Positions 1 through 6,148 of a DNA stretch of 7,309 bases are shown here, piece by piece. The position numbers were made by a program, and so were the translations under genes. The stretch is taken from NCBI GenBank assembly GCA_948467735.1, contig CAOKFN010000086.1:1-7309 (forward strand), given 5' to 3'. This DNA comes from an uncultured bacterium (GTDB lineage: Bacteria; Bacillota; Clostridia; Lachnospirales; Lachnospiraceae). Each line of letters begins with the position of its first letter. The stretch's first letter is position 1. The notes below the pieces were generated by a model. The model did no database searches. It was not told the origin of the DNA and was given only the letters and a program-made list of their open reading frames with translations.

Positions 1-77
1 TTTGGACACTTTTCCAGACAGGCGCTTGTCTATTTGGACACTTTTCCAGACAGGCACTTGTCTATTTAGACGCTTGT
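1..77. repeat. 32-bp tandem repeat, two full copies and a decayed third
   Basis: Two adjacent 32-base units (1-32 and 33-64) differ at a single base (g/a at position 24 of the unit). A weaker partial third copy starts at 65 (tttagacgctt against tttggacactt). Each unit carries an inverted repeat, AGACA and TGTCT separated by six bases, so either strand could form a small hairpin. On the minus strand the array lies at and beyond the 3' end of the SGNH-family gene, whose final stop (62-64) falls inside the second unit. The array reaches the window edge, so its full copy number is unknown. It has no repeat-spacer layout, so it is not CRISPR. Its function is unknown. Confidence 0.85.
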
Positions 78-280
78 GCATCGGAACACCGTCCCGACCG
101 GACGCTGTTTTCTATGGCTTCATCGTACCCCTGCAGCTTTTTATCATAAACGGCTGCGACTTCCGGATCCCCGCGGCGATCCTCCAGCCCGTGTTCTTCC
201 GTCAGGATACTTCCGAAATACCGTGATAATTTAACCGCCCCGGACAGATTCAAATGATAACCGCCGTCATAGGTATCCTC
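62..280 (-). pseudogene. In-frame 3' remainder of the SGNH-family gene beyond an amber stop
   Basis: These 72 codons plus a TAG stop (62-64) continue in exactly the same frame as the upstream gene, directly after its TAG at 281-283. The residues just after the stop read EDTYDGGYHLNLSGAVKLSR. That resembles the C-terminal Asp/His block of SGNH-type acyltransferase partners (D...HLN, then a conserved SGA-K-S helix), so this is the missing end of the same protein and not an independent gene. A TTG at 253 could start a 63-residue ORF but has no convincing ribosome binding site. The last residues (about SVRSGRCSDAQASK) look non-homologous and run into the 32-bp repeat. A small hairpin, CGTCC and GGACG around a five-base loop, lies at 90-104. 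Confidence 0.75.
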
Positions 281-1123
281 CTAGAAATCCAGTCCGATCT
301 CCTCAGCGCGTTCCACAAAGTTATAAAACGAAAGCCCGTATGCAGCCGCATACTCCCTGATCTGTTCATCATATTCCTCATACCAGTAAGGGTAGAGGCT
401 GGGCGCCTTGACAAGAACCAGCTCCGTCCCGTTTTCCCCGCACAGCACACGAAGCTTATCCAAGTATTCCCAGCAGATATCCCCAAACCGATAATCGGCC
501 AGAACCTTCTTCACCGGAAGCGATCCTGTCGGCACAGTCTCCGTGTGAAGCTGATATCCGTTAAAAGTATTATCCTTCACCTGAAAGAGATAGGCAAAAT
601 CCTCCCCCGTCAGCTTATCAAAGCGGGAATGATAACGAAGGATGGGAAAAACATAGGAAAGGAACCGTTCATCCTCCGTCATAGACGCTAAAATAATCCC
701 CGCCTTGCTGCCGGACCACCGCATCCCATCAATGGTCAGGCGGTTATATGCCTCGCTGACCGGCTCAGAGCAGCGCATGGCGTTTACATTGAACACAAGT
801 ACCCGGGGCGTCTCATACCGGAAGGTTTCTTCCGCCACATAATAACTCATCCAGACAAGCTGCTGGGGCGTTCCCCTGATATATGCCGTTATTCCGTAAT
901 TCCGGTACAGCTCCATGGGAGAAAAGTTTGCATATACCTCGCAGTCCCCAAGGAATATAACGTCGTGTCCCCCCGCTTCGCGGTAGTACTGGGAGATAAA
1001 GCTGCCCTCCTCCAGTTCCGTCATATATTTGGGCTGCAAAAGCATGGATATCAGCTCGAACGCCGCACAAAAAACCGCCAGAACAGCCCCCATGGACAGA
1101 ATATTCTTTCCCCTTTTCTTCAT
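281..1123 (-). CDS. SGNH/GDSL hydrolase-like protein, truncated by an in-frame amber codon
   Basis: This 280-residue product has an N-terminal membrane anchor at about residues 7-29 (ILSMGAVLAVFCAAF region), which places the rest outside the membrane. Residues 54-69 (DVIFLGDCEVYANFSP) match the block I position of SGNH-like proteins, where GDC replaces the more usual GSS/GDS. The strand FNVNAM (111-116) and VLVKAPSLYPYWY (236-248) also fit the family as I recall it from Lachnospiraceae. In such loci the protein is encoded after an MBOAT acyltransferase and is thought to complete transfer of an acyl group to a surface polymer; that role is inferred from AlgX/DltD-type partners. The ATG at 1123 is chosen because the upstream in-frame extension to 1201 lies in a low-complexity repeat; a GAGAAG sequence precedes it. 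The chain stops at TAG before the presumed catalytic Asp/His block, which remains in frame downstream (62-280), so the product is probably inactive unless the stop is read through or is a sequencing error. Confidence 0.8.
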   Translation of the reverse strand: MKKRGKNILSMGAVLAVFCAAFELISMLLQPKYMTELEEGSFISQYYREAGGHDVIFLGDCEVYANFSPMELYRNYGITAYIRGTPQQLVWMSYYVAEETFRYETPRVLVFNVNAMRCSEPVSEAYNRLTIDGMRWSGSKAGIILASMTEDERFLSYVFPILRYHSRFDKLTGEDFAYLFQVKDNTFNGYQLHTETVPTGSLPVKKVLADYRFGDICWEYLDKLRVLCGENGTELVLVKAPSLYPYWYEEYDEQIREYAAAYGLSFYNFVERAEEIGLDF

Positions 1124-1168
1124 GTTCTTCTCATTCCTGTTTTGTCTCTCCACTACAGCACTGTCCCG

Positions 1169-1333
1169 TCCCTCTGCCGCAGCGCTCCGCCCCTCCACCA
1201 TACCACTCCTGCTTCGTCCCTCCGCCGCAGCTCCCCGCCTCTCTGTTCCATCCCTCTACCGCAGCGCTCCGCCCCTCCACCGTGCCGCTCCTGCTTCGTC
1301 CCTCCGCCGCAGCTCCTCGCCTCTCCTGTTCCA
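1169..1333. repeat. Purine-rich 82/83-bp tandem repeat between the MBOAT and SGNH genes
   Basis: Two adjacent units (1169-1250 and 1251-1333) are about 93% identical, differing mostly by transitions plus one inserted base. On the transcribed (minus) strand they are strongly G/A rich and contain several AGGAG, GGAGGG and AGAGGGA stretches that resemble ribosome binding sites. Each unit contains two related sub-units: tccctcYgccgcagc appears at about 1169, 1216, 1251 and 1298. The array fills most of the 316-base gap 1124-1439. The unit length is not a multiple of three, so it does not encode a regular peptide repeat. I see no terminator or convincing gene in the rest of this gap. Confidence 0.85.
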
Positions 1334-1439
1334 TCTTTCCAATGATCGCCTCTATGCCAAAAAAATTTTCCCCCCGCAAAGAACGCAGCGCAGAATTTCT
1401 TTCGGACGTCTCCGCCGGGAAACCCTTTCCGCTTCCGCC

Positions 1440-2699
1440 TCAAAACCGACTGTATATAAATTCCGACGCCGTAAAGCCAATGCCATATCTGCCAAAGGTT
1501 AAAACCGCCAGCGCCAGCAGCCCGATAACGCCAAGCTTTGCCGCCGGAGAACATGCACAAAACCCTGCCTTCAGGCTCCTGCTCTTCCAATCGTACAGCC
1601 ATAGCAGCAGACAAGCCGCACCCAAGACAGCCCAATCTCCCGCACTCAGTCCCATGCCGCCGATGCCCGCAAAGAAAACATTGTAATTATGGACGGCAAA
1701 CACAGAACCCGCCATCCCCAATGCCACAGCCGGATCCGGCCAGATGAAAAATGACCACAAAAAGCTGACCAGCAGGAAAGTGACGGCCCGGTTCCATATC
1801 CTGCTCTTTGTCTTGAATTTGTCCCCGAAGAAAACCAAAACGCCGTGCAGCAGTCCCCAGAGGAGATATCCTCCCCCATGCCAGACGCCGGAAACCAAAA
1901 ATGCCGCCATGGTATTCAAAAATTTCCGCAGCTTCCCCCTGCGGCCGCCGCCCAGCGGAATATATACATATTCCCGAAGCCAGCCGCCCAGCGTCATATG
2001 CCAGCGCCGCCAGAATTCCGGGATAGACTGAGAAAAGTAAGGCGCATCGAAATTTTCACTCATCCGTATTCCCAGCATTCGGGATACTCCAAGGACAATG
2101 TCAATTCCTCCGGAAAAATCGGCGTAAAGCCAAACCGCATACAACAGCATTGCCGCAAGCGCGTAGGCGCCCTTAAACCGTTCCGGATCCCCGGCAATGC
2201 CAGACACAATCACGTCAAGTCTGGATGCGATCACCAGCTTCTGAAACAATCCCCACAGACTGCGGACCGCCCCCTTCAAAAAGCCGTCCCCGGTAATGTG
2301 CCTCTCCTCCAGCGCGGCACGCATGCTGCCGTAAGGTTCGATGGGCCCCATGAAAATATGCGGCAGATAGGTGACAAACAAACCAAACCGCAGCAGATTT
2401 TTCTCCGGCTCATATCTGCCCCGATACAAATCCGCATGATACGCTATGATCTGGAGCGTAAAATAAGAAATGCCGACGGGGGCGATTATCGGCCGCCGCG
2501 GCAGCCAATGCTGCAGCCGCAGCAGGAGAAGAATCAATGCCTGCAGCCCCGCACTGACCCACATAATCCAGCGATGCCTTGGAATCAGCCGCCCCGCCAG
2601 ATAGCTCAACAGCGTTACGGTCAAAAGATACAGAAACGATATGCCATATCCGGCATAGACTGCCAGCCCTGCCATTAGAATCATCAGATTTACTATCAT
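1440..2699 (-). CDS. MBOAT family membrane O-acyltransferase (AlgI/DltB type)
   Basis: This is a 419-residue polytopic membrane protein with many hydrophobic segments. MBOAT hallmarks are PVGISYFTLQ (74-83), YADFSGGIDI (192-201), FWRRWHMTLGGWLREYVYIP (229-248, with conserved His234) and SGVWHGG (270-276), where His274 is the expected catalytic histidine. The end, FIYSRF, resembles AlgI-type C-termini. The family transfers acyl groups, usually acetyl or D-alanyl, to extracytoplasmic polymers, typically with an SGNH-like partner; such a partner is encoded next. Start choice: the ATG at 2699 begins the first hydrophobic segment and has GGCGG seven bases upstream. A GTG at 2759, overlapping the previous stop as TAGTG, would add 20 mostly polar residues and is the alternative if the genes are translationally coupled. 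The substrate and acceptor cannot be read from the sequence. Confidence 0.92.
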   Translation of the reverse strand: MIVNLMILMAGLAVYAGYGISFLYLLTVTLLSYLAGRLIPRHRWIMWVSAGLQALILLLLRLQHWLPRRPIIAPVGISYFTLQIIAYHADLYRGRYEPEKNLLRFGLFVTYLPHIFMGPIEPYGSMRAALEERHITGDGFLKGAVRSLWGLFQKLVIASRLDVIVSGIAGDPERFKGAYALAAMLLYAVWLYADFSGGIDIVLGVSRMLGIRMSENFDAPYFSQSIPEFWRRWHMTLGGWLREYVYIPLGGGRRGKLRKFLNTMAAFLVSGVWHGGGYLLWGLLHGVLVFFGDKFKTKSRIWNRAVTFLLVSFLWSFFIWPDPAVALGMAGSVFAVHNYNVFFAGIGGMGLSAGDWAVLGAACLLLWLYDWKSRSLKAGFCACSPAAKLGVIGLLALAVLTFGRYGIGFTASEFIYSRF

Positions 2700-2758
2700 A
2701 CCTCTGCCGCCATGTATCATTATCGTATTTGACAGCCATGATCTGCCGTGCCGCCGCA

Positions 2759-4570
2759 CTACTCACACGCCGGCCACGCGCGGCGATCCCAATCCCTTCC
2801 CTGTAATATGGAATACCTCTGCTCATCCGTCATCAGGCTGTACTTCGTATGCATGGTGCCCGGCGTCGCGTCGATGTGCCGCCAAACCCCGTCCAAATTT
2901 ACAATCAGCCAGTAATGCGTCTTATCTGTCACCCAGATCAGCCGGGTTTCATAGCCCTTTCTTGTCAAAAGGCTCTGCAGGCAGCGGGCATGAACCAGAC
3001 AGTCCCCTGCCCTGTTGGTAAACCCGTACCATACAGGATCCGTTCCGCCGGAATTATGGCTGTATTTGATGGTGTCACGGACATAGTCCCTGATCTGCTC
3101 CGGATCGCTGCCAAGCCCCGCCGCGATGGAATCCGCCAGCGCATCCGTATCCTCCTGATCATGTCCCACCACTACCTTTCTCTTTCCCTTGGCCATGTTC
3201 CCATCCTTGTCCTTCGATGTGTAGGTGACATAATAGGTTCCGGCCGCCGCCAGATTCACCGCCCCGGCGTCATATGTCACTTCGCAGACCCCATCCACCG
3301 CGTCTATTGCACTGACACCTGCAAGGTAGTCGGGATTAGATCTCTTCTTGACGCTTAGAGCAGAGAGTCCTTTTATGACCGGCGGCGTCTTATCCTGAAC
3401 TACGGTTAACGCTGCTGTTGCTGTAGCGATATTTCCGTTGACGTCCACGGCTTCAATCGTCATAATCTGCATCCCCAAAGCGTTGACGTCTGGTTCCGTC
3501 ACGAGACGCACCTCTACCTCCCCGGAGATATCAAAGCAGGATTCCACAAAGCTGTCTACCGTGACCTGCTCCCCTCTAAAAATGGAAACGTCCTTTACGG
3601 ACAGCTCCGGCGGCGTGGTATCTGCCACATGAACCCGGCAGACATTATCGTCCACAAGGCTGGCAACCGTATACTCGCCCGCCCCGCATTCGTTAATGAC
3701 ATCAATATCGCCCTGATCAATCCTGTACCCGTCCCGATCCGGATTGAAGAGCAAATCCTCCTTACGCAGTACTTCTCCCAGTTCCATCGTATATTCGCTT
3801 TTCATCCAGACGATGGAAAGGGTACATACCTGCGAAACCGCATTTCCATATGCATCCTCCACCACCACGGTAAAGCTCTGGTCTTCGTAGTTCAGCGGAA
3901 TCACCACATTCCCCACAAAATAGACCGTCACATCCGACAGGTCGTAATAGGACGCCACAAAATCATAGGGATCCGGCGTATAATCAGGCGTCTTCTGCAG
4001 CCGGGAAATAAACTCCGCTTCAGGGGGCGTCGTATCCTCTATGGTCAGCGTGACCGTCTCGTCCCTGTGCCCGCTTCGCAGCGTCAGCAAAGTACTTCCC
4101 ACTCCACTGATATCCACCGTAGAAAGATCTGTGACAATACCGACATCTTGAGCATCCGCATAGTCCGTCATAAAAGCCTCGACATTAATATTTTCCGTCC
4201 CCAGCTCCACCGTCAAATCATGGAATCTTGGCTGGCAGTACAACCCGTATGCGACACATCCTATCAACACTGCCATCATGGCGCAGGCAATACAAATCAT
4301 ACAGACTTTTCTTATAAGGCCCTCGCGCGCCATGGCCGCCCCTTGGATTCCCGTTTTATCTTCATACCCTGTCGTATCTTTATACTCTGTTTCGTATTCG
4401 GCCCCCATGATATCTTCGGGTGGTATTTCAAACGCAGTTTCCCTATATTTCAGTTCACTGTCATAACACTTGCAATGGTATGGATTCCCTATGATATTGT
4501 TTACACATGTCTCACATTGCGGAATTGATCCCAATGATTTGATGTCATTTCTATAGAATTCAACATCCAT
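2759..4570 (-). CDS. Membrane-anchored Ig-like repeat protein with C-terminal transglutaminase-like domain
   Basis: This is a 603-residue protein. A short N-terminal region carries C19-x2-C22 and C33-x-C35, resembling a zinc ribbon. One membrane segment follows (about 89-111), preceded by Arg and Lys, which suggests that the N-terminus is cytoplasmic and the rest is outside. Residues 115-470 form about five beta-rich Ig/DUF5011-like modules, marked by the joints DTTPPEAEF, DTTPPELSV and DKTPPVIKG. The C-terminal domain (about 475-603) has the transglutaminase-like triad: Cys524 in GDCLVHA, His552 in THYWLIV and Asp567 in HIDATPG. Such domains act as proteases, peptide cross-linkers or amidases; which applies here is unknown. 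The ATG at 4570 is preceded by AGGAG nine bases upstream; a TTG at 4588 would add six residues. The ATG overlaps an upstream TGA (TGATG), which allows coupling to a small ORF. The stop lies just before the MBOAT gene, suggesting one operon. Confidence 0.9.
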   Translation of the reverse strand: MDVEFYRNDIKSLGSIPQCETCVNNIIGNPYHCKCYDSELKYRETAFEIPPEDIMGAEYETEYKDTTGYEDKTGIQGAAMAREGLIRKVCMICIACAMMAVLIGCVAYGLYCQPRFHDLTVELGTENINVEAFMTDYADAQDVGIVTDLSTVDISGVGSTLLTLRSGHRDETVTLTIEDTTPPEAEFISRLQKTPDYTPDPYDFVASYYDLSDVTVYFVGNVVIPLNYEDQSFTVVVEDAYGNAVSQVCTLSIVWMKSEYTMELGEVLRKEDLLFNPDRDGYRIDQGDIDVINECGAGEYTVASLVDDNVCRVHVADTTPPELSVKDVSIFRGEQVTVDSFVESCFDISGEVEVRLVTEPDVNALGMQIMTIEAVDVNGNIATATAALTVVQDKTPPVIKGLSALSVKKRSNPDYLAGVSAIDAVDGVCEVTYDAGAVNLAAAGTYYVTYTSKDKDGNMAKGKRKVVVGHDQEDTDALADSIAAGLGSDPEQIRDYVRDTIKYSHNSGGTDPVWYGFTNRAGDCLVHARCLQSLLTRKGYETRLIWVTDKTHYWLIVNLDGVWRHIDATPGTMHTKYSLMTDEQRYSILQGRDWDRRAWPACE

Positions 4571-4758
4571 CACCCAACGCTCCTGCAAAGTTCTGCTTCT
4601 GTATCCTCTGCCATCTCTCTTGTAATATCCCCTGTCTTTTTATTCAGCCGGCAGCGCACATTCCGCGGCAAAACGATCCTTCCGCACAAGGGCTGCTCCC
4701 CGCCGTCACAAATCGCCTTTTCCTTCGCAAGTATATCATATATTAACACATTTTTCAA
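4570..4758 (-). CDS. Possible small Cys-rich protein upstream of the transglutaminase gene
   Basis: This 62-codon ORF starts with TTG at 4758, five bases after AGGA, and ends at a TGA that overlaps the ATG of the next gene (TGATG), a common sign of translational coupling. The product is hydrophilic and charged, with Cys at 17, 25, 36 and 58; the core reads LCGRIVLPRNVRCRLNKK. I do not recognise the family. Two other in-frame TTG codons, at 4689 (after GGGGAG) and 4671 (after GGAAGG), would give 39- or 33-residue products. Against the long form, a near-consensus promoter occupies its first codons, so transcripts from it would exclude the TTG at 4758. The ORF may also be a chance open frame. 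Confidence 0.35.
   Translation of the reverse strand: MKNVLIYDILAKEKAICDGGEQPLCGRIVLPRNVRCRLNKKTGDITREMAEDTEAELCRSVG
4730..4758 (-). promoter_or_regulatory. Candidate sigma-A promoter for the transglutaminase-MBOAT-SGNH genes
   Basis: On the minus strand a TTGAAA -35 (4758-4753) is followed after exactly 17 bases by a TATACT -10 (4735-4730). A TG one base before the -10 gives an extended -10. This is the best minus-strand promoter match found by eye, and it would start transcription near 4723. The leader to the transglutaminase ATG would then be about 150 bases. It suggests that the three downstream genes can be transcribed separately from the VanRS pair. No copy of the ttaagtat box seen upstream of the response regulator gene was found here. 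Confidence 0.55.
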
Positions 4759-4770
4759 TGATATCCTGTG

Positions 4771-4786
4771 CCGCCGTCCAAGGCGG
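4771..4786. other. Small GC-rich inverted repeat just upstream of the promoter
   Basis: CCGCC (4771-4775) and GGCGG (4782-4786) flank a six-base loop. On the minus strand the expected downstream T-run is absent; T's lie on the 5' side instead. On the plus strand an A-run follows. It is therefore not a classical terminator in either direction. It sits 12 bases upstream of the -35 and could be an operator or a transcript hairpin; neither role is shown. Confidence 0.4.
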
Positions 4787-4915
4787 AACGAAAAAAGAGA
4801 GCATCCCGCCGCACGGCCGTCGGCATAATACTCCCGATTACAATTATGAAACCTTAGGAAAGGAATCCTCAGCTGCGATACAGGCATAGATTCAACCAAA
4901 TACCCCCGGCGCAAG

Positions 4916-4930
4916 GCCAATTTTATTGGC
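4916..4930. other. Short perfect hairpin downstream of the sensor kinase gene
   Basis: GCCAAT and ATTGGC pair perfectly around three bases, about 35 bases past the kinase stop. On the minus strand no T-run follows, so it is at best a weak terminator or RNA processing element. It overlaps the end of the 30-bp repeat. The rest of 4787-4915 shows no feature I can support. Confidence 0.3.
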
Positions 4931-4982
4931 TTTATGCCCGCGAGTATAAATTGACTCGGCTCACTACCCGCGGGAATGAATT
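4923..4982. repeat. Degenerate 30-bp direct repeat across the sensor kinase stop codon
   Basis: Read on the minus strand, two adjacent 30-base units (4982-4953 and 4952-4923) agree at about 20 positions, sharing AATT-ATnC, a CGCGGG core and an AGCC block in the same register. A further AATT starts a possible third copy at 4922. The kinase stop (4966-4964) lies within the first unit, so its last residues, EIHSRG, are encoded by repeat sequence. The unit length is a multiple of three, so one frame would encode a degenerate 10-residue repeat (FIPAGSEPSQ then FILAGIKPIK). Confidence 0.55.
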
Positions 4983-6148
4983 TCGCTTTCATATGAGGGC
5001 AGTTCCACGGTAAATGTCGTCACCTCATTCTCGCTGTCCGCCGCAATAGCGCCTCCATGGAGCACGACAATTTCCCTCGCAATGGCAAGTCCCAGCCCGG
5101 CGCCCCCTGTATTCGTATTTCTTGCATCATCCAGCCGGAAGAATTTTTCAAAAATGCTGTCAAGCTTCTGGCGCGGAATCGTCCGGCCGCGATTTGAAAA
5201 CCTAATCCATGCCCTATCCCCTGCCAGCCCGCAGTCCACACCGATTTCCGTATTGGGATAGCTGTAGGCAATGGCGTTTTTCAGAATATTATGAAACACT
5301 CTCGCAAGCTTTTCGCCGTCCCCATAGACCATAATATCTTCCTCCGAAACACCCTGCCCGACCGGTCCCAGCTTAATCGTATTTCCATGGGCGCTCAGCA
5401 GGGGATAAAATTCGTCCGTCATCTGCACAAGAAGAAAAGGCAGGTTCACAGCCTCCTTTTCCAATACAATCTGCTGCAGATTATACCGGGTAATCTCGAA
5501 AAATTCGTTAATCAGCCTTTCCAGCTGCAATGCCTTTTCCAAAGCGGTATGCACATATTTTGCCCTCTGCTGCTCCGGCAGCTCGGGCGCTTCTTCCAAC
5601 AGGCTCAAATATCCTACCACCGAAGTAAGGGGCGTTTTCAAATCATGGGCCAGATAGGTAATCAAATCATTTTTCCGCCCCGATTCCTCTTTCAAAATCT
5701 GCTCATGGCGCTGTATGGAAGCCTTAATTTCCGCCATCTGCACCGAAATTTCCACATACTCCCCGGGGAACACCTCGGTCGCCTCCCTGTCGTGCCGCAT
5801 ATAATCCCCTATCATTTGCCCCGCCGTCCGAAGCGCTTTCCTCTCCTGCCGGGCCGCATATAAAATGGATATCAGCCTGACCGTCAGCACCCATAACAGC
5901 ACCGCCGCAATAAAGGCCTGCAAAAGCAGCCGCTTCACCTTCCACCAGCGTATGGACCTATAATAATAGCCGGTTCCATTCCCTGTTTCTTTCCACTCCC
6001 GCAGAATATAATTTTCCTCAAACCAATCCACCACAAAGCCGTTCATCACCTGATCAAACAGCAGATATATCCCTCTGCACAGCAGAAAGCCGCCTATGAG
6101 CATCGCCGCCGTTACCAGCAGACGCAGAATTCTTGTTTTAGCCTTCAA
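4964..6148 (-). CDS. vanS: VanS-like sensor histidine kinase
   Basis: This 394-residue membrane kinase has two membrane segments (about 8-31 and 72-95) flanking a short external loop of about 40 residues, too short for a folded sensory domain. A HAMP-like linker follows. The H-box is AHDLKTPLT with phosphorylated His168. The ATPase part has the N-box around Asn287/Asn291 and the G-box TGGAGLGLA (347-355). The stretches YLSLLEEAPELP, FFEITRYNLQ and VQMTDEFYPLLSAHG closely match VanS-type kinases as I recall them. It would phosphorylate the partner regulator encoded just upstream. Start: the TTG at 6148 overlaps the regulator's end by 11 bases, the arrangement expected for vanRS; a TTG at 6196 behind GGGGG is the alternative and adds 16 polar residues. 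The last six residues come from a 30-bp repeat. No van resistance gene accompanies it in the window. Confidence 0.92.
   Translation of the reverse strand: MKAKTRILRLLVTAAMLIGGFLLCRGIYLLFDQVMNGFVVDWFEENYILREWKETGNGTGYYYRSIRWWKVKRLLLQAFIAAVLLWVLTVRLISILYAARQERKALRTAGQMIGDYMRHDREATEVFPGEYVEISVQMAEIKASIQRHEQILKEESGRKNDLITYLAHDLKTPLTSVVGYLSLLEEAPELPEQQRAKYVHTALEKALQLERLINEFFEITRYNLQQIVLEKEAVNLPFLLVQMTDEFYPLLSAHGNTIKLGPVGQGVSEEDIMVYGDGEKLARVFHNILKNAIAYSYPNTEIGVDCGLAGDRAWIRFSNRGRTIPRQKLDSIFEKFFRLDDARNTNTGGAGLGLAIAREIVVLHGGAIAADSENEVTTFTVELPSYESEIHSRG

Noticed and set aside
1..77. CRISPR array
   Set aside because: The units are directly adjacent with no unique spacers, and only two full copies are present.
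281..283. Pyrrolysine or general UAG recoding at the amber codon
   Set aside because: TAG also serves as the ordinary stop of the kinase and transglutaminase genes and of the distal SGNH frame, and no pyrrolysine machinery is visible in the window.
1131..1635. Minus-strand open frames of 82 and 160 codons across the purine-rich repeat
   Set aside because: They owe their length to stop-poor G/A-rich repeat DNA and give low-complexity Gly/Arg/Glu sequence. The longer one also overlaps the MBOAT gene in another frame.
3629..4528. Long plus-strand open frame of 299 codons
   Set aside because: It is antisense to the well-supported transglutaminase gene and shows no family motifs or ribosome binding site. 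Other plus-strand frames within the minus-strand genes were rejected for the same reason.
4916..4930. Rho-independent terminator after the kinase gene
   Set aside because: The stem is only six base pairs, AT-containing, and lacks a T-run on the minus-strand transcript.
4759..4992. Upstream extension of the Cys-rich small ORF to an ATG at 4992, giving 140 codons
   Set aside because: The extension overlaps the kinase end, runs through the 30-bp repeat and a GC-rich hairpin, and its residues look like translated non-coding DNA. Its ATG has no clear ribosome binding site.
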